Below are positions 1 through 8,279 of a stretch of 64,000 nucleotides of DNA, in pieces. This stretch comes from Kitasatospora setae KM-6054 (GTDB taxonomy: Bacteria; Actinomycetota; Actinomycetes; Streptomycetales; Streptomycetaceae). Location: positions 3,906,001 through 3,970,000 of the forward strand of contig NC_016109.1 in the NCBI RefSeq assembly GCF_000269985.1, read 5' to 3'. The first letter of the stretch is position 1. Each line of letters starts with the position of its first letter. A model generated the notes under the pieces. The model ran no database searches and had not been told where the DNA came from. It was given only the letters and a program-made list of their open reading frames with translations. The position numbers and the translations under genes are program-made.

Positions 1-538
1 GGTGGTCGAGGATCCACGGGTGGACGCCGTGCCCGGCGGCCCAGCCGAGCCTGTCGTCGGCACTGGCCCGCAGGTGGACGTGGACCAGCCGGTTGAGCAG
101 CGCGGACGGCATCGGGCGGGCCAGCGCGCCGTCGGTGGCGCGGTTGCCGGCGCCGATCACGATCGAGCCGGGCGGCAGCTCGTAGCCGCCGATCCGGCGG
201 TCCAGGATCAGCGAGTAGAACGCCTTCTGGACGTCCGGCGAGGCCGCGTTCAGCTCGTCCAGGAACAGGCAGTACGGCCGGTCGCGGGCGATGGACTCGG
301 GCGGGCAGAACCGGGAGCGGCCCTCGGGGGTGATCTGCGGGACGCCGATCAGGTCCTCGGGGGCGAGCTGGGTGCCGAGCAGCGAGACGCACTCCAGGCC
401 GAGCGACTCGGCGAACTGGTTGACCAGCGAGGACTTGCCGATGCCCGGCGCGCCCCAGAGGAACACCGGCCGGACGGTGGCGAGGCCGAGCAGCAGCTCG
501 GGGACCTGGGACGGCGACACGGTGACGGCAGACTGCAC
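1..538 (-). CDS. MoxR-like AAA+ ATPase (3' end cut by window edge)
   Basis: N-terminal about 179 residues of a AAA+ ATPase. The reverse strand reads a GTG start at 538 (preceded by GGGAGAG, rather close), then a Walker A segment GAPGIGKSSL at about residues 23-32, a Walker B CLFLDELNA, and a sensor-1-like IGAGNRA. These are family hallmarks of MoxR-type ATPases, which act as metal-chelatase-like chaperones, often with a VWA-domain partner downstream. The gene runs off the left edge, so the C-terminal lid and any partner are not visible. It is transcribed divergently from the YceI gene. The family call is firm; the cellular target is unknown. Confidence 0.8.
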   Translation of the reverse strand, partial: MQSAVTVSPSQVPELLLGLATVRPVFLWGAPGIGKSSLVNQFAESLGLECVSLLGTQLAPEDLIGVPQITPEGRSRFCPPESIARDRPYCLFLDELNAASPDVQKAFYSLILDRRIGGYELPPGSIVIGAGNRATDGALARPMPSALLNRLVHVHLRASADDRLGWAAGHGVHPWILDH

Positions 539-710
539 AACTCTCCCGGGACGGGGTGGGGTTCGGGGTTCCGGCGGCCAGTGTGAACCGGCGGACGGGC
601 GGGCGCACCCGGTTTTCCGGGCGACGGCGCGGGCGGTGGCGGGCGGGCGGCGCTGCTTGTCCACAGGCTGGGGACAACGCTGTGCGCGGCGCCCGCCCAA
701 GGATTTCGGA

Positions 711-738
711 CAACTTTCAACTTCATGGTTGAAAGTTG
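711..738. promoter_or_regulatory. Perfect 11-bp inverted repeat upstream of yceI (operator candidate)
   Basis: CAACTTTCAAC and GTTGAAAGTTG form perfect 11-base arms separated by TTCATG, in the divergent interval between the AAA+ gene and the YceI gene. Shorter related pieces (GTTGA...TCAAC) recur at about 773-786. Such repeats are typical targets of MarR-, HxlR- or TetR-type dimers. The regulator is not identifiable from the window; the nearby LysR gene is convergent and need not be it. Confidence 0.5.
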
Positions 739-821
739 AACCAGATCGGCGTACGGTGAACCACGTGAACAAGTTGAAGCCTCAACAAACGGCTTCGACC
801 CCCGTACCGAGGAGAGAAGCC

Positions 822-1439
822 ATGGGCATCTTCAACCGCACCAAGAACACCGCCACCGCCGCCACCACCGCCCCGGCCGCCGCCGTCCAGGGCCCGGACC
901 TGGCCCACCTGACCGGCGACTACACCATCGACGCCGCCCACTCCAAGATCGGCTTCGCGGTCCGGCACGCGATGGTCACCAACGTGCGCGGCGAGTTCGC
1001 CGAGTACGAGGGCAAGCTGCACCTGGACGGCAGCAACCCGGCCGCGTCCACCGCCGAACTGGTGATCAAGGTCGCCTCGATCAGCACCGGCCAGGCCCAG
1101 CGCGACGAGCACCTGCGCACCGGCGACTTCTTCGACGCCGCCGCGCACCCGGAGATCACCTTCAAGTCGACCTCCGCCGAGCAGGTCGACGGCGACACCT
1201 ACCGCCTGCACGGCGACCTGACCATCAAGGGCACCACCCGCCCGGTCGTCCTCGACCTGGAGTTCACCGGCTCCGCCACCGACGTGTACGGCGCCAACCG
1301 GGTCGGCTTCGAGGGCGGCACCAGCGTCGACCGCACCTCCTGGGGCCTGACCTACAACGCCGCGCTGGAGACCGGCGGCGTGCTGATCGGCGAGAAGGTC
1401 AAGCTCACCCTGGACATCTCCGCCGTGCGAGCCTCCTGA
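822..1439 (+). CDS. YceI family protein
   Basis: A 205-residue YceI-family protein, the lipocalin-like beta-barrel family that binds isoprenoid or other amphipathic ligands. After a low-complexity Ala/Thr N-terminus, the sequence shows the family signature beginning DYTIDAAHSKIGFAVRHAM, the NVRGEF segment, and the C-terminal DRTSWGLTYNAALETGG block. The ATG at 822 has a strong GAGGAGAG ribosome site at 809-816. No signal peptide is evident, so it is probably cytoplasmic, unlike periplasmic E. coli YceI. It is likely controlled through the inverted repeat at 711-738. The family is clear; the ligand is unknown. Confidence 0.9.
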   Translation: MGIFNRTKNTATAATTAPAAAVQGPDLAHLTGDYTIDAAHSKIGFAVRHAMVTNVRGEFAEYEGKLHLDGSNPAASTAELVIKVASISTGQAQRDEHLRTGDFFDAAAHPEITFKSTSAEQVDGDTYRLHGDLTIKGTTRPVVLDLEFTGSATDVYGANRVGFEGGTSVDRTSWGLTYNAALETGGVLIGEKVKLTLDISAVRAS

Positions 1440-1478
1440 ACCCGCCCGCCCCGGCCGCCGCGCGGCCTCCCCGGTACC

Positions 1479-1505
1479 GCCCCCGCCGTCCCCCTCGGCG
1501 GGGGC
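1479..1505. terminator. Bidirectional hairpin between yceI and LysR gene
   Basis: Perfect 10-bp GC stem (GCCCCCGCCG with its complement) around a 7-base loop, between two convergent genes. There is no U-tract, as is usual in actinomycetes. Confidence 0.6.
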
Positions 1506-1546
1506 GCCGCCGTCCCCCCGCACCCCCGACCGGCGGCGCCGAGCCC

Positions 1547-2512
1547 TCAACCGCCCAGCAGCGCCGCGTCCTCGGCCGGCAGCCAACTGCCCGGCGGGCG
1601 CCTCAACCAGCCCTCCGCCGCCGCGAGTTCGACCGCGCAGGCGCGCAGCGCCGCCAACCCCGGGTGGCCCGCCCCCGGGCGGTGCACCAGGCCGACCAGG
1701 CTGAGCGGCACCGGCTCCACCAGCGGCCGGACCACCGCCCCCGGGAACCCGTGCGCCCCGACCGCCGTCAGCACCGGGTCCCCGTGCCTGGCCAGGTACC
1801 GGGCGAACTCGGCGGCCCCCACCGGCGGGGTCCGCCCCGGCGCGACCGCCAGCCCGTGCCCGGCCAGCAGCCGCGTCCCGAGGTCGGTCCACTCCGCGGT
1901 GGCCGGCTGCCCGGCGAACACGTCCACCGGATGCCCGGCGAGCGCGGCCAGCGGCACCGCCGCCATCCCGGCCAGCGGATGCCCCGCCGGCAGGTAGACC
2001 GCCAACGGCTCCAACCGGACCGGCAGGTGGGCCAACCGCCCCCGCTCCACGGCCGGCAGCCCGGCGTACCGCCCGAACGAGGCGTCCAGCCGGTGCGCCG
2101 CCAACTCCCCTGCCGCAGCGGTCAGTCCACCGCAGTACCGCGCCAGCAGCTCCACCTCGGGCACCCGCCGCCGAGCCGCCGCCAGCACCCGCTCCGCCGC
2201 GTGCTCCGGCCCCCAGCCCTGACTGTTCAGATCCACCAGCACCGCCCGGTCACCCCCCAGCGCGGTGATCTCCGCCTGCACCTCCAACAACCGCCGCGCC
2301 TTCGGCAGCAACGCCGCCCCCGCCTCGGTCAACTCCACGCTGCGCGTACTGCGGAGCAGCAGCACACACCCCAACTCCCGCTCCAACGCCCGCACATCAC
2401 GACTCACCGCCTGCTGCGCCAGATGCAACCGCCCGGCCGCCCGCCCGAAGTGCAGGCTCTCGGCGACGGCGACGAAACTGCGCAGCAGGCGGGGATGGAT
2501 GTCTCGGGCCAC
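1547..2512 (-). CDS. LysR family transcriptional regulator
   Basis: A 321-residue LysR-type regulator. The N-terminal winged helix-turn-helix (about residues 5-65) contains FVAVAESLHFGRAAGRLHLAQQAVSRDVRALE, a clear LTTR signature, followed by the linker helix and a periplasmic-binding-protein-like effector domain. The start is a GTG at 2512 with a weak ribosome site. LysR regulators usually control a divergent neighbour, but here the upstream neighbour (2775) is an unrelated small membrane protein gene; that it controls this gene or itself is only a guess. Effector unknown. Confidence 0.88.
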   Translation of the reverse strand: MARDIHPRLLRSFVAVAESLHFGRAAGRLHLAQQAVSRDVRALERELGCVLLLRSTRSVELTEAGAALLPKARRLLEVQAEITALGGDRAVLVDLNSQGWGPEHAAERVLAAARRRVPEVELLARYCGGLTAAAGELAAHRLDASFGRYAGLPAVERGRLAHLPVRLEPLAVYLPAGHPLAGMAAVPLAALAGHPVDVFAGQPATAEWTDLGTRLLAGHGLAVAPGRTPPVGAAEFARYLARHGDPVLTAVGAHGFPGAVVRPLVEPVPLSLVGLVHRPGAGHPGLAALRACAVELAAAEGWLRRPPGSWLPAEDAALLGG

Positions 2513-2774
2513 GCCCGGCAGGCTAACAACCCCGCCGAACGGCCCCTCGGGCGCTCTCGACCGTCACACGCTGCCGCTTCGCCCCGGGTGGCCGCTCCAC
2601 ACCGAAGACGCGTGTCCCACTGCCCCGATGATCCGCTTGCGTTCGATTTCGCGTTTCCCTGCGGGCATCGATTCCCGAGGTTAGTCTGAAGATCCGGAAT
2701 AGTCCCTGACCCCGCATCAGAACTGACCTCTTTACTTGAGGCATACCCATTCCGGATCCTTGCTTGACTACTGA

Positions 2775-3227
2775 ATGGTGGTCATGGAACACACCGACCG
2801 CACGCACCGAAGTCGCGCCCGGACGGCCTCGGCCTGCGCACTGGCCTGCTCGGCCTTCATCGCCTGGAGGTGGATCGACGAGCATTCCGCCGAACGGCTG
2901 CCGCTCGGAACGGGCGTCGCACTCGGCGCACTGCTGACAGCCGGCCTGTTGATCGCCGGCAGCACAGTGCTGGCCCTCCGCCACACGCATCTCCGTACAC
3001 GGAGAAGGCGAGCTTTCACCTCGGCGTTCATTCCCGTGGCCGCCTGGATGGAGATGTCCGGATTGCGCCTGCTGGTTGATCCGACGGACGACAGCAGCGA
3101 CGGACTGGTGGGAGCAGCACTCCTGGGCATCACTGCCTGCATGTTCGTGGCCGTCAGGTGCATTTGCCGCGTCCCGGCCCCGCCGCGAACCGAACGACCG
3201 GCTGAACCGACCACAGGGGGGAACTGA
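2775..3227 (+). CDS. Small membrane protein, first gene of T7SS-like cluster
   Basis: About 150 residues with three to four hydrophobic segments (roughly 18-32, 43-65, 85-100 and 118-133) and Arg-rich loops. I do not recognise the family. An alternative ATG lies at 2784. Its stop overlaps the start of the next gene by one base (TGATG), so the two are translationally coupled. Position at the head of a cluster with YbaB-like and EspC-like genes suggests a membrane component related to type VII secretion; this is context only. Confidence 0.6.
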   Translation: MVVMEHTDRTHRSRARTASACALACSAFIAWRWIDEHSAERLPLGTGVALGALLTAGLLIAGSTVLALRHTHLRTRRRRAFTSAFIPVAAWMEMSGLRLLVDPTDDSSDGLVGAALLGITACMFVAVRCICRVPAPPRTERPAEPTTGGN

Positions 3228-3985
3228 TGGACAGCAGGACGATCGACGAACTGAACCGCATCAGGGAGCAGGCACTGCTATTGGGGGGCGCCCTGCGCAG
3301 GGCAGCCGACGCGCTCCCCGCGCGAGAAGAGGGCGAGGACTCCAGCGGTCTGGTCCGCGTGGTGATCGACGCCGACGGAATCCCCGAGTCCATCGTGATC
3401 GGCGCCGGCTGGAAGAGCCGGATCCGCGCCGAGGATCTCGGAGCGACGGTACGGGAGGCCGCAGCGGCGGCCGGGATGCGCCGGATGGAGGCCTGGAGCA
3501 GGGAACTGGACAGGGACGACCACCGGGACGCGTACGACCGGGGGGTCGAATCCGTCCGAACCGGTCGGACCGACCACCGGGCCTCGGCACCGCAGGACGC
3601 CCCGAACGAGTCGGGCTCGACGGCCAGGCCGCTGCAGGATGTCATCGAGGACATCCTGGAACTCTCCCGGAGGGTCGGATCCGAAGAGACACCGTTGCAC
3701 CGGTCCGCGAGCGTGACGGTCTTCAACTCGTCCCGCACGGTGACCGTCACCCTCACGCCCACCGCCTTCGTATCCGCGGAGATCGATCCGAGATGGGCGG
3801 ACAGCCGATCCGGCTCAGAACTGTCCCGTGAGATCCAGAGCACGGTCACGGCAGCGCGGGCCAGGCTCGCCGCCGCAGCGGCGGAGCAGACCGGTCCACC
3901 CGGAGCAGGCGAGCAGTTGGAACGGCTCCTGGGCGAGTCGATGGCAGCACTGCGCGATCCGGCCCGATTCGTTCAGCACTACTAG
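3227..3985 (+). CDS. YbaB/EbfC-like protein of a T7SS-type cluster
   Basis: A 252-residue protein. The N-terminal region (about 1-95) has the YbaB/EbfC layout: a long first helix, then short strands in GLVRVVIDADGIPESIVIGAGW, then a helix. In actinobacteria, extended YbaB-like proteins of this kind sit beside ESX substrates (EspL type) and probably act as chaperones or scaffolds, not nucleoid proteins. A second beta-rich unit follows (about 150-195, TVFNSSRTVTVTLTPTA), possibly a repeat of the fold. Coupled to the upstream gene and 13 bases before the EspC-like gene. The family call is moderate; the secretion role is inferred from neighbours. Confidence 0.65.
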   Translation: MDSRTIDELNRIREQALLLGGALRRAADALPAREEGEDSSGLVRVVIDADGIPESIVIGAGWKSRIRAEDLGATVREAAAAAGMRRMEAWSRELDRDDHRDAYDRGVESVRTGRTDHRASAPQDAPNESGSTARPLQDVIEDILELSRRVGSEETPLHRSASVTVFNSSRTVTVTLTPTAFVSAEIDPRWADSRSGSELSREIQSTVTAARARLAAAAAEQTGPPGAGEQLERLLGESMAALRDPARFVQHY

Positions 3986-3998
3986 GGAGGGCGAGCGC

Positions 3999-4301
3999 AT
4001 GGGGGACGAGGAGAAGAAGGTCGTGCCGGGGGATCTGCGCAAGGACGCGACGATCTGGGACGGGCAGAGCACAGAACTGGCGAAGATCGCCAGAAAGGCC
4101 GAGGGAACGGACCTGAACCGCCTGGAGGCCGGGATCTTCATGCTGCTCGTGGGCCCGTACGGCCAGTTGGTGCGCCAGGTCTCGGACCGGTGCCAACAGG
4201 GCGCGGCGGCCACAGCCGAGATCGGGAACGCGCTGCGGCGGATCGCGGACAACTACGAACGGAACGAAGAGGTCACCGAGACCGAGTTCCGGAACTTCTG
4301 A
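3999..4301 (+). CDS. EspC-like type VII secretion substrate
   Basis: A 100-residue protein starting at ATG 3999 behind AGGGAGGG. It is mostly helical, starts WDGQSTELAKIARK, and ends with the helix ALRRIADNYERNEEVTETEF. Size, two-helix layout and the Y-x-x-x-E-like end (YERNEE) resemble the EspC/WXG100-like families exported by ESX systems. There is no signal peptide, as expected for such substrates. The upstream YbaB-like and downstream membrane proteins support the assignment. No EccC ATPase lies in the window, so it would need a secretion machine encoded elsewhere. Confidence 0.65.
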   Translation: MGDEEKKVVPGDLRKDATIWDGQSTELAKIARKAEGTDLNRLEAGIFMLLVGPYGQLVRQVSDRCQQGAAATAEIGNALRRIADNYERNEEVTETEFRNF

Positions 4302-4315
4302 CGACGGGGGCCCGC

Positions 4316-5047
4316 ATGTCTTTCAGCACTGCGCAGTACGAGGCTTTGATGGGTGATCTGACCTCAGGAACGGAGCGGCTCAACGCCAAACTGGCACAGG
4401 TTCACCCGGCAGCACGGCAGGCCACCGACCACTGGTACGTGCCCCGATGGGTGGCCGATCGCATCACCTGGCTGGCGGATCGGACGGTGGAGATCGGGAA
4501 GGGCATCCTGGACACCGTGGTCGACCTGCTCAAGGGGGTCGTCGCTCCGATCTACATGTTCGACTACGGCTTGGAGTGGAAGGACATCCGCGGCCAGGCC
4601 AAGGCCGTCAGTGATGAAATCCGCCCGGAAGTCCGACCCACCAACAGGACGTGGAAGGACGACGCGGCGGACAACTACGCGGACGCGGCCACCTTGCAGA
4701 AGGACGCGGCGGCCCGGGTCGGCGACATCGCGGACAAGATCGGCACTTCCCTCCTCTTGTGCGCCGTCGCGGCGCTGGCCTTCTACGCCACCGTGCTCGC
4801 CGTGGTCGTCAAGCTCATCGCCGCTACGGTCGCCGCCATCGCAGCCTTCGGATCGGCGGTCTTCTCCTGGGCCGGGGCCCTGATCATCCTTGAGGAAGCC
4901 GGGGTCAACACCGCTCTCCTCGCCACCGCCGGCACTGCCCTCCTCGCCGTTCTCGGTACTCAGGCGACCGAATTCGTCACCCTGGCCGGGGAGGCGTCCG
5001 ACCCCACCGGCTTCCCCAACGGCCGCTGGCCGGACGCCGTCGCCTGA
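4316..5047 (+). CDS. WXG100-like N-terminal, membrane-embedded protein (T7SS-associated)
   Basis: A 243-residue protein from ATG 4316 with a GGGGG ribosome site. An amphipathic helical N-terminus (about 1-125) contains NRTWKDDAADNYADAATLQKD, in which a Trp and Tyr are spaced as in WXG100/LXG-type helical hairpins, followed by two or three transmembrane helices (about 142-165, 168-190, 197-215). It resembles actinobacterial secretion-target proteins that pair a helical hairpin with membrane segments. It is the last gene of the four-gene cluster. Exact role unknown. Confidence 0.6.
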   Translation: MSFSTAQYEALMGDLTSGTERLNAKLAQVHPAARQATDHWYVPRWVADRITWLADRTVEIGKGILDTVVDLLKGVVAPIYMFDYGLEWKDIRGQAKAVSDEIRPEVRPTNRTWKDDAADNYADAATLQKDAAARVGDIADKIGTSLLLCAVAALAFYATVLAVVVKLIAATVAAIAAFGSAVFSWAGALIILEEAGVNTALLATAGTALLAVLGTQATEFVTLAGEASDPTGFPNGRWPDAVA

Positions 5048-5184
5048 TCGGGTACCTGGGCGGAGCGCACCGGGCGGGGATCCACAACGGGGAGCGGTGA
5101 ATCCGGCGGAGCAGGTGTTGGACGCGTCCGGCCGTCCGCGCCGAGGCTGGTGGCGTCCCGCCGCCGCCCCCCTGGAGTGCCGCC

Positions 5185-6491
5185 TTGTCGCTGCCGCTCG
5201 CCCACTACCGTCCGGTGTTCGCCGCGCCCGGCACGCTGGCCTTCACGTTGTCCGGGCTGCTGGGGCGGCTGGCCATGGCGATGCACGGCGTCTGCGTCGT
5301 GGTGCTGGTCGCCGACCGGCGCGGGTCGTACGCGTTGGCCGGGGCGGTCTCGGCGGTCGGGGTGCTGGCGGGGGCGGTGCTGCTGCCGCCGCTGGGGCGG
5401 CTGGTCGACCGGTGGGGGCAGGCGCGGGTGGCGGTGCCCGCCGTGCTGGCGACCGCGGTGCCGACGGGGGCGCTGCTGCTGTGCGTCCGCTCCGGCGCGC
5501 CCGCGTGGACGCTCTTCCCGTGCTGGGCGCTGGCCGGGAGCGGTCCCGACCTGGGCGGCATGGCGCGGGCCCGCTGGGCGCACCTGCACCGGGCGGATCC
5601 GGCGGTGCTGCACCGGGCCAACGCGCTGGAGCAGGCGCTGGACGAGCTGTGCTTCATGGCCGGGCCGGTGCTCGGCATGGTCCTGTGCACCACCGTCGCC
5701 CCCGAGGCCGGGCTGCTCGCCGCCTGGGGGCTGGGCACCGTCGGCACCCTGCTGTTCGCCGCCCAGCGCGCCACCGAACCACCGGTCGGGCCCCACCGCC
5801 CCTCCCCCGCCCGGGGGTTGCCGCGGACGCCCGGACTGCCCGCGCTGCTCGCCGTGTTCCTCGCCGCCGGGGTGCTGTTCGGCGCCCTGGAGGTGACCAC
5901 CCTCGCGTACGCCGACGCGCTCGGCCGGCAGGCGGCCGGCGGCGGGCTGCTGGCCCTGGTCGCGGCCGGGTCCTGCGTCTCGGGGCTGGCGTTCGGCGCC
6001 GTCCGGCCGCGCCGCCCGGCGGCGGTGCGGCTCGCGCTCGGCGCGGGCGCGATGGCCGCGCTGATGCTGCTGCCGCTGGCGGCGGGCCTGGCCGGGGCGG
6101 GCCTGCCGGTCCTGGGCGCGGCGCTGCTGGCGGCCGGTTCGGGCACCGCGCCGACCATGGTCAGCGGCATGACGCTGGCCCAACGCCTGCTGCCCGCGCA
6201 CCGGTTGACCGAGGGCATGGCGCTGGTGGTCTCCGCGATCCTGGTCGGCATCTCCACCGGCGCGACCCTCGGTGGCGCCCTCGCCCAGCACACCGCCCCC
6301 GGCACCGGCTACCTCCTGCCGGCCGGCGCCGCCGTGCTCGCCCTGACGGCCGCCTTTTCCCTTGCCAGAAAGCAGAGTTGGCGATTCTTCATGGCAGGCC
6401 GCATGCGCGCCCCGGCGGCTTCGGTCCACCAGGGAAGCGCGCCAGGGTGCCACCGGGAGTCGCCACGCCCCTCGCGCGGAAAGAGAACTGA
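5185..6491 (+). CDS. MFS transporter, C-terminus doubtful
   Basis: Major facilitator protein with about 12 predicted helices over residues 1-392 and an MFS loop-2-like GRLVDRWGQARVA after helix 2; substrate unknown. The start is TTG 5185 after CTGGAG. Hydrophobic sequence ends near 6360 at LTAAFSLARK, after which the same frame has no stop until 7128 and runs antisense through the acetyltransferase gene, in a composition unlike MFS. A stop in frame +3 at 6489-6491 lies in the intergenic hairpin. I therefore end the gene at 6491 as a working estimate: a frameshift or assembly error near the C-terminus, or a decayed tail, are both possible. Confidence 0.7.
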
Positions 6492-6505
6492 CGGATCGTC
6501 AGTTC
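6485..6505. terminator. Perfect hairpin between convergent MFS and GNAT genes
   Basis: GAACTGACG and CGTCAGTTC form a perfect 9-bp stem around GAT. The reverse arm contains the stop codon of the acetyltransferase, and the forward arm holds a TGA in one plus frame. The symmetry fits a bidirectional terminator. Confidence 0.55.
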
Positions 6506-7068
6506 CAGCCGTACGCGTACTCCGGCAGCTCCGTCCCGTCCGGGAAGCGCGCCGTGCCGCCGCCGAGGCGCCGGGCGCCGTGCCGTTCGTAGAACGCGAC
6601 CGCCCGCCGGTTGGCGGCCAGCACCTCCAGCCGGACGGGCGTCCCGGCGGCGCGGTCCAGGGCGGCGCGGAGCAGCAGGCCGCCGATCCCGCCGCCGGTG
6701 CGGCCGGGGCGGACGTGCAGGTGCTCCAGCCGGACGAGGCCGCCGTCCGGCACCAGGTAGGCGAAGCCCAGCAGGCCGCCGGCCGGGCTCCCGGCGCGCC
6801 CGGCGTCCTCGGCCAGCAGCAGGACGGGCGTGTCGGCGGGCGTCCCGTAGTCGGCGTCCAGCCGCAGTGTCCAGAGCAGTTCCTGTTCGGCGCCTTCGGC
6901 GGCCAGCACCGGGGCGGGCACCAGCCCGGCGTACGCGGTGCGGCGGCTCGCGACGTACAGCGCGGCGACGGCCGCCGCGTCCGCGACGCCGCCCTCGCGC
7001 AGCACCGGCGGGACGGACGGGACGGACGGGACCGGCGGTACGGGCGGTTGGCTCTCGGCGGCGGGCAT
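6499..7068 (-). CDS. GNAT family N-acetyltransferase
   Basis: A 189-residue GNAT enzyme that would transfer an acetyl group from acetyl-CoA. Visible motifs are the motif-A region LEHLHVRPGRTGGGIGGLLL (about 115-134, R/Q-x-x-G-x-G/A type), then LEVLAANRRAVAFYERHG, the motif-B helix typical of small-molecule acetyltransferases. The start ATG 7068 precedes a Pro/Val/Ser-rich leader (PPVPPVPSVPSVPP) of unknown use. Convergent with the MFS gene. Substrate cannot be inferred. Confidence 0.85.
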   Translation of the reverse strand: MPAAESQPPVPPVPSVPSVPPVLREGGVADAAAVAALYVASRRTAYAGLVPAPVLAAEGAEQELLWTLRLDADYGTPADTPVLLLAEDAGRAGSPAGGLLGFAYLVPDGGLVRLEHLHVRPGRTGGGIGGLLLRAALDRAAGTPVRLEVLAANRRAVAFYERHGARRLGGGTARFPDGTELPEYAYGWN

Positions 7069-7392
7069 CCGGCCAGCCTTCCACACCTTTCCGCGGCTTT
7101 CCGCGACCTTTGCCCGCCGTGGAGTTGAGCGTGCCCGAACCGGTGCCCTAGAGTCGCTCCCGCAGGATTTTGAACGCGTTCGAAACCCTGCCCCGGCCGC
7201 TGGAGGGGAGCGGTCCGCCGTGCCCGACACGCCGGACCGGCAGGCGGCCGGACCGGTGGACCGACCCGGTGCCGGGGGGCACCGGGACCGCGGGCGGACT
7301 TCCGATTCGCCCTCCCGGTCCGGAGTTGTCCGGGTCCGGGCTAGGCTCGGGCCCGTAGGCGACCGCGACAGAAGCGAATCAGGCGGGGCGAG
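7069..7392. other. Intergenic region between divergent GNAT and TetR genes
   Basis: A 324-base divergent promoter region with no convincing gene. It carries the near-perfect palindrome at 7168-7185 described separately and a G-rich stretch before the TetR start. Confidence 0.5.
7168..7185. promoter_or_regulatory. 18-bp palindrome, likely TetR-family operator
   Basis: TTTtGAACGCGTTCgAAA is symmetric except for one base pair (lower case). It lies about 210 bases upstream of the TetR gene at 7393 and 100 bases upstream of the divergent GNAT gene. Autoregulation by the TetR protein is plausible but not shown. Confidence 0.5.
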
Positions 7393-8217
7393 GTGGCAGA
7401 GAACGGCCGGCAGCGGAGTCAGCGGGGCCCGGTAGGGTCGGGCGGCGTGGAGAACGCGAGTGACAAGGGCGAGCCGGGCGCCGCCCTGCCCGCGTCCGGT
7501 GAGCTGGCGGGCGGGCGGGCCCAGCCGAAGACCGACAAGAGCGAGGCCACCCGCGCGCTGATCCTGGAGACCGCGATGCGGCTGTTCCAGGAGCGCGGCT
7601 ACGAGAAGACCACCATGCGCGCGATCGCCACCGAGGCGGGCGTCTCGGTCGGCAGCGCGTACTACTACTTCTCGGCGAAGGAGTTCCTGATCCAGGGCTT
7701 CTACGACCTGATGACCCACGAGCACGCCGACGACGCCAAGTCCCGGATGGCGCACACCCGGGACTTCGGCGACCGGCTGCAGATCGCCCTCGAATCCTGG
7801 CTCGACACCGCCGCGCCGTACCACGAGTTCGCCGCCCAGTTCTTCCGCACCGCCGCCGACCCGACCAGCTCGCTCAGCCCGTTCTCCAACGAGTCGCACC
7901 CGGCCCGGGCCACCGCCGTCGACCTCTTCCGCGAGGTGCTGGAGGGCTCCGAACTGGCCCCCAAGCTGGACGCCGAACTGGTCGACCTGCTGCCCGACGT
8001 GCTCTGGCTGCACCTGATGATCGTCGTCCTCTACTGGGTCTTCGACCGCACCCCGGACACCGAACGCACCCGCGAGTTCGTCCGCCGCTCCACCCCCCTG
8101 GTCGCCCGCCTGATCAACCTCTCCCGCTACCGGGTCTTCCGCCCGCTGGTCCGCGACGCCAAGGGCCTGATCCAGGACTTCGTGCTGCCCACCATCGGCA
8201 AGTCCGTCGTCAAGTAG
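7393..8217 (+). CDS. TetR/AcrR family transcriptional regulator
   Basis: 274 residues from GTG 7393 (GGGGCGAG just upstream); a second GTG at 7447 would give a shorter product. A flexible 45-residue leader precedes the TetR helix-turn-helix: ILETAMRLFQERGYEKTTMRAIATEAGVSVGSAYYYF at about 58-94. The ligand domain contains many Trp and Tyr and a hydrophobic LWLHLMIVVLYWVFDRT stretch. The C-terminal tail (RYRVFRPLVRDAKGLIQDFVLP) looks conserved in actinobacterial homologues of this length. Targets unknown; the palindrome at 7168 is a candidate. Confidence 0.88.
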   Translation: MAENGRQRSQRGPVGSGGVENASDKGEPGAALPASGELAGGRAQPKTDKSEATRALILETAMRLFQERGYEKTTMRAIATEAGVSVGSAYYYFSAKEFLIQGFYDLMTHEHADDAKSRMAHTRDFGDRLQIALESWLDTAAPYHEFAAQFFRTAADPTSSLSPFSNESHPARATAVDLFREVLEGSELAPKLDAELVDLLPDVLWLHLMIVVLYWVFDRTPDTERTREFVRRSTPLVARLINLSRYRVFRPLVRDAKGLIQDFVLPTIGKSVVK

Positions 8218-8279
8218 CCTGCCCGGCAGGCCCCTTGCCCCGGCGTGAGGGTCGGGCCCGAACGGGGGGACCGATCCGG

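Noticed and set aside
6492..7128. Continuation of the MFS reading frame
   Set aside because: It reads antisense through the acetyltransferase, with composition and hydropathy unlike a transporter.
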